Below, piece after piece: positions 1 through 5,365 of a stretch of 5,365 nucleotides of DNA. This DNA comes from Eubacteriaceae bacterium (lineage in GTDB: Bacteria; Bacillota; Clostridia; Eubacteriales; Alkalibacteraceae): assembly GCA_003446375.1 (NCBI GenBank), contig DMAW01000097.1, forward strand, positions 27,432 through 32,796, read 5' to 3'. A program made the position numbers and the translations under genes. The notes under the pieces are model-generated. The model was not told the origin of the DNA. It was given only the letters and a program-made list of their open reading frames with translations, and made no database searches. Position 1 is the first letter of the stretch. Each line of letters starts with the position of its first letter.

Positions 1-5
1 AGGTG
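1..5 (+). promoter_or_regulatory. Ribosome binding site that decides the deoB start
   Basis: AGGTG at the left edge sits 6 bases before the ATG at 12 and is the only Shine-Dalgarno-like element visible. It overlaps the alternative in-frame GTG at 3, which argues against that GTG as the start. Any site for the GTG would lie outside the window. Confidence 0.55.
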
Positions 6-11
6 AAAAAT

Positions 12-1184
12 ATGGTGGATAGAATAATTTGGCTTGTGATAGACAGTGTAGGCATAGGAGAGCTTCCGGATGCGAAGGAGTATGGAGATGAAGGCAGCAA
101 TACATTGGAAAACCTCTACAGACACAATAAAGAACTCAAGCTTCCGAACATGGAAAAAATGGGCCTAGGCCTGATAGATGGAGTAAGCGCTATACCTAAA
201 GCAAAGGACCCTTGCGCAGCTTACGGAAAATCAGCTCAAATGTCACCGGGAAAGGATACGACTACCGGCCATTGGGAAATGGCTGGCATCGTTCTAGACA
301 GACCGTTTCCGTTGTTTCCCAAGGGCTTTCCGGAAGACTTTATTAAGGAATACGAAAAAAAAATCGGAAGAAAAATCCTGGGCAATTATCCTGCTTCGGG
401 AACGGAGATAATAAATATACTCGGAGATGAACATGTAAAAACTGGCAAGCCTATAGTATATACATCAGGAGACAGCGTGTTTCAAATTGCAGCTCATGAA
501 GATGTGATTCCGGTTAATAGGCTTTATGAAATGTGTGAAATCGCAAGAAACATGCTTACGGGACAATTGGCTGTAGGAAGAGTGATAGCCAGACCATTTT
601 CAGGCAAAGGAAATGGCAACTACTTCAGAACGAGGAACAGACACGATTACTCATTAAAACCATTTCACGACACTGTTCTTGATAAGTTGCAAAAAAAGGG
701 GATAGAGGTATATGGAGTGGGCAAGATTTACGATATATTTTCTGGCAATGGAATCACTCATAGCGTAAAGATGAAGAACAACAATCACGGCATGGAACTG
801 ACGATGTCTTTGATGAATGAGATTGACAAAGGCCTCATATATGTAAACTTAGTAGACTTTGACATGGTTTACGGTCACAGAAATGATGTTGAAGGTTACA
901 GCAATGCTTTGATGGATTTTGACAAGAAGCTAGGTGAGCTGTTAAAAACAATGAAAAGCGAGGATGTATTGATAATAAATGCCGATCATGGTTGCGACCC
1001 AACTACTGAAAGCACGGATCACTCGAGAGAGTATATACCAATATTGGTTTATGGAAACTGCGTAAAGGCAATAAACATCGGAGTAAGAAAAAGTTTTTCT
1101 GATATCGGTCAAACAGTTGCAGAACTCTTAAAGGCTGATTCAATAGACAATGGAGAGAGTTTTGCACAAGAAGTCTTGAAATAA
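12..1184 (+). CDS. deoB: Phosphopentomutase DeoB
   Basis: DeoB interconverts ribose-1-phosphate with ribose-5-phosphate, and the deoxyribose forms, linking nucleoside breakdown to central carbon metabolism in the cytoplasm. It is a Mn-dependent alkaline-phosphatase-superfamily enzyme. All expected active-site residues are present. Counted from the ATG at 12 (390 residues, normal length), they are Asp11 in VIDSVGIGE, the phospho-acceptor Thr83 in KDTTTGHWE, Asp284 and His289 in DFDMVYGH, Asp325-His326 in ADHG, and His337 in STDHSREY. The inserted cap domain includes the conserved GTEI, YTSGDSVFQIAAHE and RNRHDYSLKP stretches. An in-frame GTG at 3 would add three residues. I prefer ATG12 because AGGTG precedes it at good spacing and family members begin a few residues before the first beta strand. 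The gene ends at a strong terminator, so it is the last or only gene of its transcript. Its frequent partner gene, purine nucleoside phosphorylase, is not directly downstream. The identification is secure; only the start is open. Confidence 0.97.
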   Translation: MVDRIIWLVIDSVGIGELPDAKEYGDEGSNTLENLYRHNKELKLPNMEKMGLGLIDGVSAIPKAKDPCAAYGKSAQMSPGKDTTTGHWEMAGIVLDRPFPLFPKGFPEDFIKEYEKKIGRKILGNYPASGTEIINILGDEHVKTGKPIVYTSGDSVFQIAAHEDVIPVNRLYEMCEIARNMLTGQLAVGRVIARPFSGKGNGNYFRTRNRHDYSLKPFHDTVLDKLQKKGIEVYGVGKIYDIFSGNGITHSVKMKNNNHGMELTMSLMNEIDKGLIYVNLVDFDMVYGHRNDVEGYSNALMDFDKKLGELLKTMKSEDVLIINADHGCDPTTESTDHSREYIPILVYGNCVKAINIGVRKSFSDIGQTVAELLKADSIDNGESFAQEVLK

Positions 1185-1203
1185 CCTTAATTATTTAGTT
1201 TGT

Positions 1204-1234
1204 AAGACTGTAGTTCAGCTACAGTCTTTTTTTT
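1204..1234 (+). terminator. Rho-independent terminator of deoB
   Basis: Perfect 10-bp stem AAGACTGTAG (1204-1213) / CTACAGTCTT (1219-1228) with a 5-base loop TTCAG. A run of eight T (1227-1234) begins at the last two bases of the stem. It lies 19 bases after the deoB stop and separates deoB from the lysA unit. Confidence 0.95.
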
Positions 1235-1246
1235 ATTATGCATTAA

Positions 1247-1255
1247 TGTTATAAT
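1247..1255 (+). promoter_or_regulatory. Predicted extended -10 promoter of the lysA unit
   Basis: TG-T-TATAAT is a perfect extended -10 element: TG at 1247-1248 and TATAAT at 1250-1255. The position 17 bases upstream holds only the T-run of the preceding terminator, so there is no good -35 box. Extended -10 promoters can work without one. Transcription would start near 1261-1263 and give a leader of about 52 bases. This would be the main promoter for lysA, the M50 protease gene, scpA and scpB, since no other clear promoter is seen up to the scpB terminator. Confidence 0.7.
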
Positions 1256-1256
1256 A

Positions 1257-1295
1257 TTTTTCTAGGCTTTGTGAGAAACAAGATTCCTAGGGAAA
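1257..1295 (+). promoter_or_regulatory. Imperfect dyad / hairpin in the lysA leader
   Basis: CTAGG (1262-1266) pairs with CCTAG (1286-1290). Allowing two G-T pairs, the arms extend outward to 1257 and 1295. Inside, CTT (1267-1269) can pair with AAG (1280-1282) and GT (1271-1272) with AC (1278-1279), around a GAGAA loop. There is no T-run after it, so it is not a terminator. It falls on the predicted transcription start, so it could be a protein-binding dyad or a 5'-end stabilising hairpin. It is too short to be a lysine riboswitch (about 170 bases or more) or a T-box. Function is unproven. Confidence 0.35.
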
Positions 1296-1313
1296 TGATG
1301 GAGGTAGATTTTT

Positions 1314-2588
1314 GTGAATAATTTTATTTTTTCAAATCACGATACGGTAGAGTTGGCAAGAAAATACGGTACTCCTTTATACGTATTAAGCGAAGATATA
1401 ATAACTTCAAATGCTGAAATTATGAAAAATGCATTTGAAAAGTGCAATATTGATTACGAAATCAATTATGCCGGGAAAGCGTTCTTGACTGTAGCAATGT
1501 GCAAAATCATAGAGAATGCGGGACTTTCTCTAGATGTGGTCTCAGGAGGAGAGTTATATACTGCGATCAAGGCAGGCTTTCCAATGGAGAGGGTATGTTT
1601 CCACGGTTCTAACAAATCTATTGCGGAAATAGAAATGGCCTTTGACTATAAAGTCGGAAAGGTAGTAGCAGATAGCGAATATGAACTAGGGGTGCTTGAC
1701 AGAATTGCTGAGGAAAAAAAATACACGCCAAAAGTAATGGTCAGAGTTTCTCCGGGAATTGAAGCGCATACCCATGAATACGTTCAAACGGGCAGAATCG
1801 ATTCGAAATTTGGAGTGCCTCTTAAGCTCATGGGCAAAGTGCTTTCAGATGTCTGCAAGTTCTCAAATTTAAATATAATTGGACTCCACTGTCATATAGG
1901 ATCACAGATTTTCGATGAAAAACCATTTCTAATAGCTGCAGAGACAATGCTTAAGCTTATGAAAGGTCTTGAAGAAAACGGATTTGAAATGAAGCAGCTT
2001 AATCTGGGTGGAGGCTTCGGAATCCCATATTTAAAAGATGATTCAGTATTTGACATTGACGAATATGTGCAAAAACTAGTTGAGTTTGCAAAGGATAAGT
2101 GCAGGGAGCTGGGGTTAGAGTTTCCAAAGCTGTTGGTCGAACCGGGAAGATTCATCGTAGGAACTGCAGGGGTAACTCTTTACGAAATAGGAACGGTAAA
2201 GGAAATCCCTCATACCAGAAAATACGTAAGCGTCGACGGAGGAATGGCGGATAATCCAAGACCCGGTCTCTACGATGCGCTGTATCATGCTGTTGTGGCT
2301 AATAAAATGACTTTTTCAGATGAAGATGAGGAGCTGGTAACCGTAAGCGGCAGATGCTGTGAAACAGATACGTTGATCACCGATGTTTTGCTTCCTAAAT
2401 GCGAGGCAGGAGATATATTGGCGGTACTCAATACTGGCGCGTACAACTATTCAATGTCAAGCAATTATAATAGGCTGCCGAAACCTGCAGTAGTTCTTCT
2501 TAAAGGAGATAAAGATCAGGTCATTGTGGAAAGGGAAACCTACGAGGATATAGTCTCTAAAGACAGACTGCCTAACTGGTATAAGTAA
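1314..2588 (+). CDS. lysA: Diaminopimelate decarboxylase LysA
   Basis: LysA removes CO2 from meso-diaminopimelate to give L-lysine, the last step of the DAP pathway. It is a PLP enzyme of fold type III acting in the cytoplasm. The 424-residue product matches family size. The alanine-racemase-like barrel carries the PLP lysine Lys55 in NYAGKAF, HCHIGSQ at 192-198, the phosphate-binding glycine loop LGGGFG at 231-236 and EPGR at 276-279. The C-terminal beta domain carries the substrate-site CETD (Cys349, Glu350) and Tyr377 in GAYNYS. The start is GTG: GGAGG at 1300-1304 lies 9 bases upstream and no other in-frame start is nearby. It has its own extended -10 promoter and heads a four-gene unit. 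Its stop shares one base with the next ATG (TAATG), which suggests translational coupling. No lysine riboswitch fits in the short leader, so control by lysine, if any, works differently. Confidence 0.97.
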   Translation: MNNFIFSNHDTVELARKYGTPLYVLSEDIITSNAEIMKNAFEKCNIDYEINYAGKAFLTVAMCKIIENAGLSLDVVSGGELYTAIKAGFPMERVCFHGSNKSIAEIEMAFDYKVGKVVADSEYELGVLDRIAEEKKYTPKVMVRVSPGIEAHTHEYVQTGRIDSKFGVPLKLMGKVLSDVCKFSNLNIIGLHCHIGSQIFDEKPFLIAAETMLKLMKGLEENGFEMKQLNLGGGFGIPYLKDDSVFDIDEYVQKLVEFAKDKCRELGLEFPKLLVEPGRFIVGTAGVTLYEIGTVKEIPHTRKYVSVDGGMADNPRPGLYDALYHAVVANKMTFSDEDEELVTVSGRCCETDTLITDVLLPKCEAGDILAVLNTGAYNYSMSSNYNRLPKPAVVLLKGDKDQVIVERETYEDIVSKDRLPNWYK

Positions 2589-3199
2589 TGGACGGGATAT
2601 TTGACAGGCTTGATGGCTTTGTTTACATACTGCCGGCTCTTTTGATATCAATAACTTTTCATGAGCTTGCACATGGTTTTGTGGCGTACAAGCTTGGAGA
2701 TCCTACCGCTAAGCAGATGGGAAGATTGACGCTAAATCCAATCAAGCATATAGATCCCACTGGGCTTATGATGTTGTTTTTCTTCAGGTTTGGATGGGCT
2801 AAGCCGGTTCCTTACAATCCTAATTATTTCAAGAACAGAAAGCAAGGCACATTGTTGGTTTCTCTGGCAGGTCCGGTCATGAATATTTTCATTGCCTTGC
2901 TATCGATCATATGGATCGTTGCCACCAATGGGATAGGAATTGAATTTACAGGTATGCTCTTGCAATTTAATATACTGTTTGCGATTTTCAACATGATACC
3001 AGTTCCGCCCCTAGATGGCTCAAAGATAGTAGCAAGCCTTTTGCCGGATAGGCTGGAAGCTTATTTTTGGCAATATGAAAGATATGGATATCTAGTGCTG
3101 TTGGTTTTGGCGCTAACCGGGATAATTTCCAAAATAATAGTTCCGGCTTACAACGTCGTGTCTTATGGGTTGATTTACCTGGTGCAGATATTTATTTGA
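2588..3199 (+). CDS. Small multi-pass M50 (site-2 protease family) metalloprotease
   Basis: A 203-residue integral membrane zinc protease of the compact S2P type, resembling B. subtilis YwhC. It has no PDZ or CBS domain, unlike RseP or SpoIVFB-type relatives. The zinc site is complete: HELAH (His25, Glu26, His29) lies in the first membrane helix (about 11-31), and the third ligand is Asp143 in NMIPVPPLDG at 135-144. Other family signatures are GRLTLNPIKHIDPTG at 45-59, FGWAKPVPYNP at 68-78 and the SLAGPVMN turn at 92-99. Further hydrophobic helices lie near 91-112, 122-137 and 165-185. Members cut substrates within the membrane, but the substrate of this subgroup is generally unknown and I cannot assign one. 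The ATG overlaps the lysA stop by one base and lacks a clear ribosome binding site, so its translation probably depends on ribosomes finishing lysA. The scpA start follows 13 bases after its stop. This gene commonly neighbours scpAB in Clostridia; that is recalled, not checked. Confidence 0.93.
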   Translation: MDGIFDRLDGFVYILPALLISITFHELAHGFVAYKLGDPTAKQMGRLTLNPIKHIDPTGLMMLFFFRFGWAKPVPYNPNYFKNRKQGTLLVSLAGPVMNIFIALLSIIWIVATNGIGIEFTGMLLQFNILFAIFNMIPVPPLDGSKIVASLLPDRLEAYFWQYERYGYLVLLVLALTGIISKIIVPAYNVVSYGLIYLVQIFI

Positions 3200-3201
3200 T
3201 T

Positions 3202-3207
3202 GGGGTG
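3202..3207 (+). promoter_or_regulatory. Ribosome binding site that decides the scpA start
   Basis: GGGGTG ends 5 bases before the ATG at 3213. The in-frame GTG at 3207 starts at the last base of this site and has no upstream site of its own, so ATG3213 is the better start. Confidence 0.6.
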
Positions 3208-3212
3208 TGCTT

Positions 3213-3926
3213 ATGAACTACGAAATAAAATTAGAAGAATTTCAAGGACCTTTTGATCTGTTGCTGCACTTGGTAAATAAAAACGAAATAGATATTTTTG
3301 ACATACCAATAGCATCCATAACAAGCCAATACATGGATTATATCGGTAAAATGAAAGAAAAAAATATGGAGCTTACAAGCGAATTCATACTTATGGCTTC
3401 AAGGCTGATAGAAATCAAGTCGAAGTTGCTCTTGCCGGTTGAAGAAGATGATGAAGGCGAGGAGATAGATCCCCGTGAAGAATTGGCTCAACGGTTATAT
3501 GAGTACAAAATATTCAAGGAAATCAGCGCGTACATGAAGGAAAAAGAAAGCCTGTACATGAAAACCTATTTCAAAGATCCGGAGTATATTCCCTTTGACA
3601 AGGACGTCGAAACAGAAGTAGATGTACAAGAGCTTCTCAAAGCCTTGAGGAATGTACTAGCCTCAAACAACCTTATACTTGAAGGCGAGGACAAGGATGT
3701 TCATACCATACAAAAGGAAGTAGTGAGGATAGAAGACAAAATCAGGGATTTAGAAGTTTTGCTTCAAGAAAATCCTACTATCAGATTTTCCATGGCATTC
3801 AAAGGATCAAAATCAGTTCAAACTGTAGTAGTGACATTCCTTGCTTTGCTGCAGCTGGTAAAAAACAATATGGTAAAGTTCAGGCAGGATAAAAATTTTG
3901 ATGAAATAATAATCAGTAGAATGTGA
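3213..3926 (+). CDS. scpA: Segregation and condensation protein ScpA (kleisin)
   Basis: ScpA is the kleisin subunit of the SMC-ScpAB condensin. It bridges the two SMC heads and, with ScpB, helps load and compact the chromosome for segregation. The 237-residue product shows the classic N-terminal signature YEIKLEEFQGPFDLLLHLV (3-21), followed by the helical domain that binds the SMC neck, including the LTSEFILMASRLIEIKSKLLLP region (54-75). A very acidic linker (about 77-90), a central ScpB-binding region, and a C-terminal winged-helix domain (about 165-237) that binds the opposite SMC head come after it. ATG3213 is preferred over the GTG at 3207 because the latter overlaps the ribosome binding site and the family normally starts directly at this motif. 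It is third in the lysA unit and 11 bases from scpB. The smc gene itself is not in the window, as is usual in Firmicutes. Confidence 0.96.
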   Translation: MNYEIKLEEFQGPFDLLLHLVNKNEIDIFDIPIASITSQYMDYIGKMKEKNMELTSEFILMASRLIEIKSKLLLPVEEDDEGEEIDPREELAQRLYEYKIFKEISAYMKEKESLYMKTYFKDPEYIPFDKDVETEVDVQELLKALRNVLASNNLILEGEDKDVHTIQKEVVRIEDKIRDLEVLLQENPTIRFSMAFKGSKSVQTVVVTFLALLQLVKNNMVKFRQDKNFDEIIISRM

Positions 3927-3928
3927 GT

Positions 3929-3933
3929 AGGTG
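3929..3933 (+). promoter_or_regulatory. Ribosome binding site that decides the scpB start
   Basis: AGGTG lies 4 bases before the ATG at 3938. The alternative in-frame GTG at 3923 overlaps the scpA stop but has no purine-rich site upstream (AATCAGTAGAAT), so ATG3938 is favoured. Coupling through the GTGA overlap remains possible. Confidence 0.55.
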
Positions 3934-3937
3934 CGAT

Positions 3938-4483
3938 ATGAATGATAATGACAAGAAATCCATAATTGAAAGCATTTTATTTGCATTAGGAGAACCGGTT
4001 TCTCTAAGCGAATTGTCTCAAGCACTGGAAGAGCCAAGTTCTTCAATTAAAAAAATAATGCAGGAATTATCATCACAGTACCAACGAAACGGCAGGGGCA
4101 TTCAGATAAAGCAGTTAAACAACAGATATCAGATGAGCACTAATCCTGACAATTACGAATACATACATAAGCTTCTGTACGAAAAGAACAAGGCGTCACT
4201 TTCCCAGGCATCACTTGAAACATTGGCCATTATAGCGTATAAGCAGCCTGTGACAAGAGTAGAGATAGAAGCGTTGCGGGGCGTAAAGTCCAGCAGCTCG
4301 ATTCAGACTCTTTTGGATAGAAATCTTATAAAAGAAGCAGGCCGTCTCGAGGCACCGGGAAAACCGATGCTTTTTGAAACCACTATGGAATTTTTAAAGT
4401 ATGCCAACATATCCACCATTAAAGAGCTTCCTTCATATGACGAGTTTGTCAATGGAATACAAGAGAAAATTGTTGAAAAATGA
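3938..4483 (+). CDS. scpB: Segregation and condensation protein ScpB
   Basis: ScpB forms a dimer that wraps the central part of ScpA in the SMC-ScpAB complex and is needed for chromosome condensation and segregation. From ATG3938 it has 181 residues, close to the usual 180-200. It consists of two winged-helix domains. The first spans about 1-80 and starts with KSIIESILFALGEPVSL. The second spans about 85-165 and holds the family hallmark run from Ser89 to Val116 (core ETLAIIAYKQPVTRVEIE), then GRLEAPGKPMLFETT (135-149). The C-terminus is a short charged tail. A GTG at 3923, overlapping the scpA stop by four bases, would add five residues (MSRCD) that do not look like family sequence. It is the last gene of the lysA unit, because a terminator stem starts within its stop codon. 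Confidence 0.96.
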   Translation: MNDNDKKSIIESILFALGEPVSLSELSQALEEPSSSIKKIMQELSSQYQRNGRGIQIKQLNNRYQMSTNPDNYEYIHKLLYEKNKASLSQASLETLAIIAYKQPVTRVEIEALRGVKSSSSIQTLLDRNLIKEAGRLEAPGKPMLFETTMEFLKYANISTIKELPSYDEFVNGIQEKIVEK

Positions 4484-4500
4484 GCTTCGGCTCTTTTTTT
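4476..4500 (+). terminator. Compact UUCG-loop terminator overlapping the scpB stop codon
   Basis: Stem GAGC (4482-4485) / GCTC (4490-4493) closes a TTCG loop, giving the very stable C(UUCG)G tetraloop, followed by seven T (4494-4500). Five A (4476-4480) can pair with the T-run beyond one T-T mismatch. The GA of the scpB TGA stop forms the first two stem bases. A core stem of only 4 bp is short for an intrinsic terminator, so some read-through is possible. Confidence 0.8.
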
Positions 4501-4526
4501 GTGACTTGAAAAGTTAATGAAATAAA

Positions 4527-4555
4527 TTGATTATAAAACTCAATTAAGATAAAAT
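4527..4555 (+). promoter_or_regulatory. Predicted sigma-A promoter of rluB
   Basis: TTGATT (4527-4532, four of six consensus bases including TTGA) and TAAAAT (4550-4555, five of six) are separated by exactly 17 bases. Transcription would start near 4562, giving a leader of about 28 bases. The AT-rich spacer and its place directly after the scpB terminator support this. The rest of the 4484-4589 gap shows no gene or structured RNA. Confidence 0.65.
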
Positions 4556-4573
4556 ATTAAATGCTAATCAAGT

Positions 4574-4583
4574 AAAGGTGGGG
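4574..4583 (+). promoter_or_regulatory. Ribosome binding site that decides the rluB start
   Basis: The purine-rich AAAGGTGGGG contains AAGG and GGTG matches to the 16S rRNA tail and lies 6 bases before TTG4590. The in-frame GTG at 4578 lies inside this site and so is an unlikely start. TTG4584 is directly adjacent and poorly spaced. Confidence 0.6.
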
Positions 4584-4589
4584 TTGAGA

Positions 4590-5297
4590 TTGAGGCTTCA
4601 AAAGTATTTGGCTCAGTGTGGGGTTGCTTCAAGAAGGAAGGCTGAAGAACTTATCCGAAATGGGAGGATAAGCGTCAACGGCAAGGTCGTCGATACCATG
4701 GGATATTTAGTTGATCCGAATAGAGATATGGTTGAACTTGACTTTAAACCCGTAGCAGCTGAAGATAAAAAAGTCTATATATTGCTGAACAAGCCTTCGG
4801 GAGTGATTTCATCCGCAAAGGATGAAAGAGGCAGAAGGACAGTGTTGGACCTAGTAGATGTAACGCAGAGGCTTTACCCGGTAGGAAGGCTTGATTTTAT
4901 GACAGAGGGATTGATAATATTGACAAATGACGGAGATTTTTCGTATTTGATGACTCATCCAAAACATGAGATCCCTAAGAGGTACCGTGCTTATGTTAAA
5001 GGGTTCGTAACTGACGAAGAAGCGGATATTTTGCAAAAGGGAGTAGTGATCGACGGATACGCCACTGCTCCGGCTAAGGTTGGGTTTTTAAATAGAGATA
5101 AAACATCCACGCTTCTGGATATAGAAATTCATGAAGGCAGAAATCGACAGGTAAGAAAGATGTGCGACGCTGTAGGCCACCCGGTAATTAGATTGAAGAG
5201 AATATCCATAGGCTTTTTAGGGCTTGGAGGTTTAAAAAAGGGACAGTGGCGACATCTTACTCAAGATGAAATCAAAAAGCTAAAGGAGATGTGCTGA
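4590..5297 (+). CDS. rluB: 23S rRNA pseudouridine synthase RluB
   Basis: RluB belongs to the RsuA/RluB/RluE/RluF family and makes pseudouridine in the peptidyl-transferase region of 23S rRNA (position 2605, E. coli numbering) during ribosome assembly. From TTG4590 the protein is 235 residues, typical for the family. An N-terminal S4 RNA-binding domain (1 to about 58) begins MRLQKYLAQCGVASRRKAEELI. The catalytic domain has LNKPSG at 66-71, the catalytic Asp102 in GRLDFMTEGLIILTNDG (99-115) and the RNA-contacting EGRNRQVRKM at 182-191. The TTG start is chosen because the family begins with (M)xRLQK and a purine-rich site lies just upstream. GTG4578 would add GLRL-type residues encoded by the ribosome binding site itself. 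The sister activities RsuA (16S) and RluE/F are possible but less likely given the scpAB neighbourhood, where rluB is the Firmicutes standard. It has its own promoter and is probably co-transcribed with the gene starting one base after its stop. Confidence 0.93.
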   Translation: MRLQKYLAQCGVASRRKAEELIRNGRISVNGKVVDTMGYLVDPNRDMVELDFKPVAAEDKKVYILLNKPSGVISSAKDERGRRTVLDLVDVTQRLYPVGRLDFMTEGLIILTNDGDFSYLMTHPKHEIPKRYRAYVKGFVTDEEADILQKGVVIDGYATAPAKVGFLNRDKTSTLLDIEIHEGRNRQVRKMCDAVGHPVIRLKRISIGFLGLGGLKKGQWRHLTQDEIKKLKEMC

Positions 5298-5298
5298 T

Positions 5299-5365
5299 AT
5301 GATCGAAATTGACGTAGTTTCTATATTAAAAGAAGATAGCGAAATTTTTTCACGGGAGAAGATCA
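5299..5365 (+). CDS. Start of an unidentified gene, cut by the window end
   Basis: An open frame of 22 codons begins at ATG5299, one base after the rluB stop, and runs off the right edge. The ribosome binding site AAAGGAG (5282-5288) lies 10 bases upstream inside rluB, so the start is well supported and co-transcription with rluB is very likely. The visible N-terminus (MIEIDVVSILKEDSEIFSRE) is short and charged. It does not show a signal peptide, a P-loop or any other motif I recognise. In particular it does not begin like cytidylate kinase (which starts near an IAIDGPAGSGK motif). I do not assign a function. Confidence 0.75.
   Translation, partial: MIEIDVVSILKEDSEIFSREKI

Noticed and set aside
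355..363. Run of nine A in deoB (and eight A at 1714-1721 in lysA) as possible phase-variable tracts
   Set aside because: Both encode Lys codons in intact frames of housekeeping genes and fit the A-rich codon use; nothing suggests switching.
692..698. A_AAA_AAG slippery heptamer in frame within deoB, as used for -1 frameshifting in dnaX
   Set aside because: The codons simply encode Gln-Lys-Lys in a full-length conserved enzyme. I see no strong downstream hairpin, and DeoB is not known to be frameshifted. Probably chance in an A-rich genome.
1262..1313. Lysine riboswitch or T-box upstream of lysA
   Set aside because: The leader is only about 50 bases, far shorter than either element, with no T-box sequence and no associated terminator.
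1892..2155. 87-codon open frame on the minus strand within lysA
   Set aside because: Lies fully inside a strongly supported gene; its product is a low-complexity Ser/Pro/Phe-rich sequence typical of an antisense shadow.
2457..2672. 71-codon minus-strand frame across the lysA/M50 junction
   Set aside because: Antisense to two conserved genes, with no recognisable protein family.
3813..4046. 77-codon minus-strand frame across scpA/scpB
   Set aside because: Antisense shadow of two conserved genes; composition (His, Tyr, Cys rich) is not protein-like.
4506..4537. Alternative rluB promoter with TTGAAA at 4506-4511
   Set aside because: At 16-18 base spacing the -10 candidates are poor (GATTAT at 17); the TTGATT/TAAAAT pair at 4527-4555 fits better.
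4851..5036. 61-codon minus-strand frame within rluB
   Set aside because: Antisense to the conserved catalytic domain of rluB; no family resemblance.
1..5365. Mobile elements, CRISPR arrays, tRNA/rRNA genes, defence or novel multi-gene system
   Set aside because: No long repeats, terminal inverted repeats, transposase motifs, regularly spaced repeats or tRNA cloverleaf were seen; every long + strand frame is a known housekeeping family.

Overview
This is an ordinary housekeeping stretch of a low-GC Gram-positive chromosome, most likely from an anaerobic member of the Clostridia. The evidence is an A/T-rich third-codon bias, AGG/GGAGG-type ribosome binding sites, GTG and TTG starts beside ATG, short hairpin-plus-T terminators, and Firmicutes-type ScpA/ScpB, LysA and RluB proteins. 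All genes lie on the + strand. The genus cannot be fixed from this window.

Layout. (1) deoB (phosphopentomutase, nucleoside salvage) is complete, from about position 12 to 1184, and ends at a strong intrinsic terminator (1204-1234). (2) A 129-base gap holds that terminator, a perfect extended -10 promoter (1247-1255), a short hairpin just after the predicted transcription start, and a GGAGG site for lysA. (3) A tight four-gene unit follows: lysA (last step of lysine synthesis), a small multi-pass M50 (site-2 protease family) metalloprotease, scpA and scpB (the non-SMC subunits of bacterial condensin). lysA and the protease gene overlap by one base (TAATG), and the later gaps are 13 and 11 bases. 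The unit ends at a miniature UUCG-loop terminator whose stem begins inside the scpB stop codon. (4) A 106-base gap carries a sigma-A-like promoter (4527-4555) for rluB (23S rRNA pseudouridine synthase). (5) An unidentified gene starts one base after the rluB stop and runs off the end.

The genes do not form one pathway. They are a conserved neighbourhood: in Bacillus subtilis deoB (drm), lysA, scpA, scpB and rluB occur in the same order, but with other genes between them, including sporulation genes. Here those intervals are collapsed to about 100 bases, so no sporulation gene appears. This is the most informative feature of the window. I found no mobile element, CRISPR array, tRNA, rRNA or sign of recent transfer, and nothing that looks like an undescribed system. 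The remaining points of interest are start-codon choices, the lysA leader, the compact scpB terminator, and the protease within the lysA-scpAB unit.
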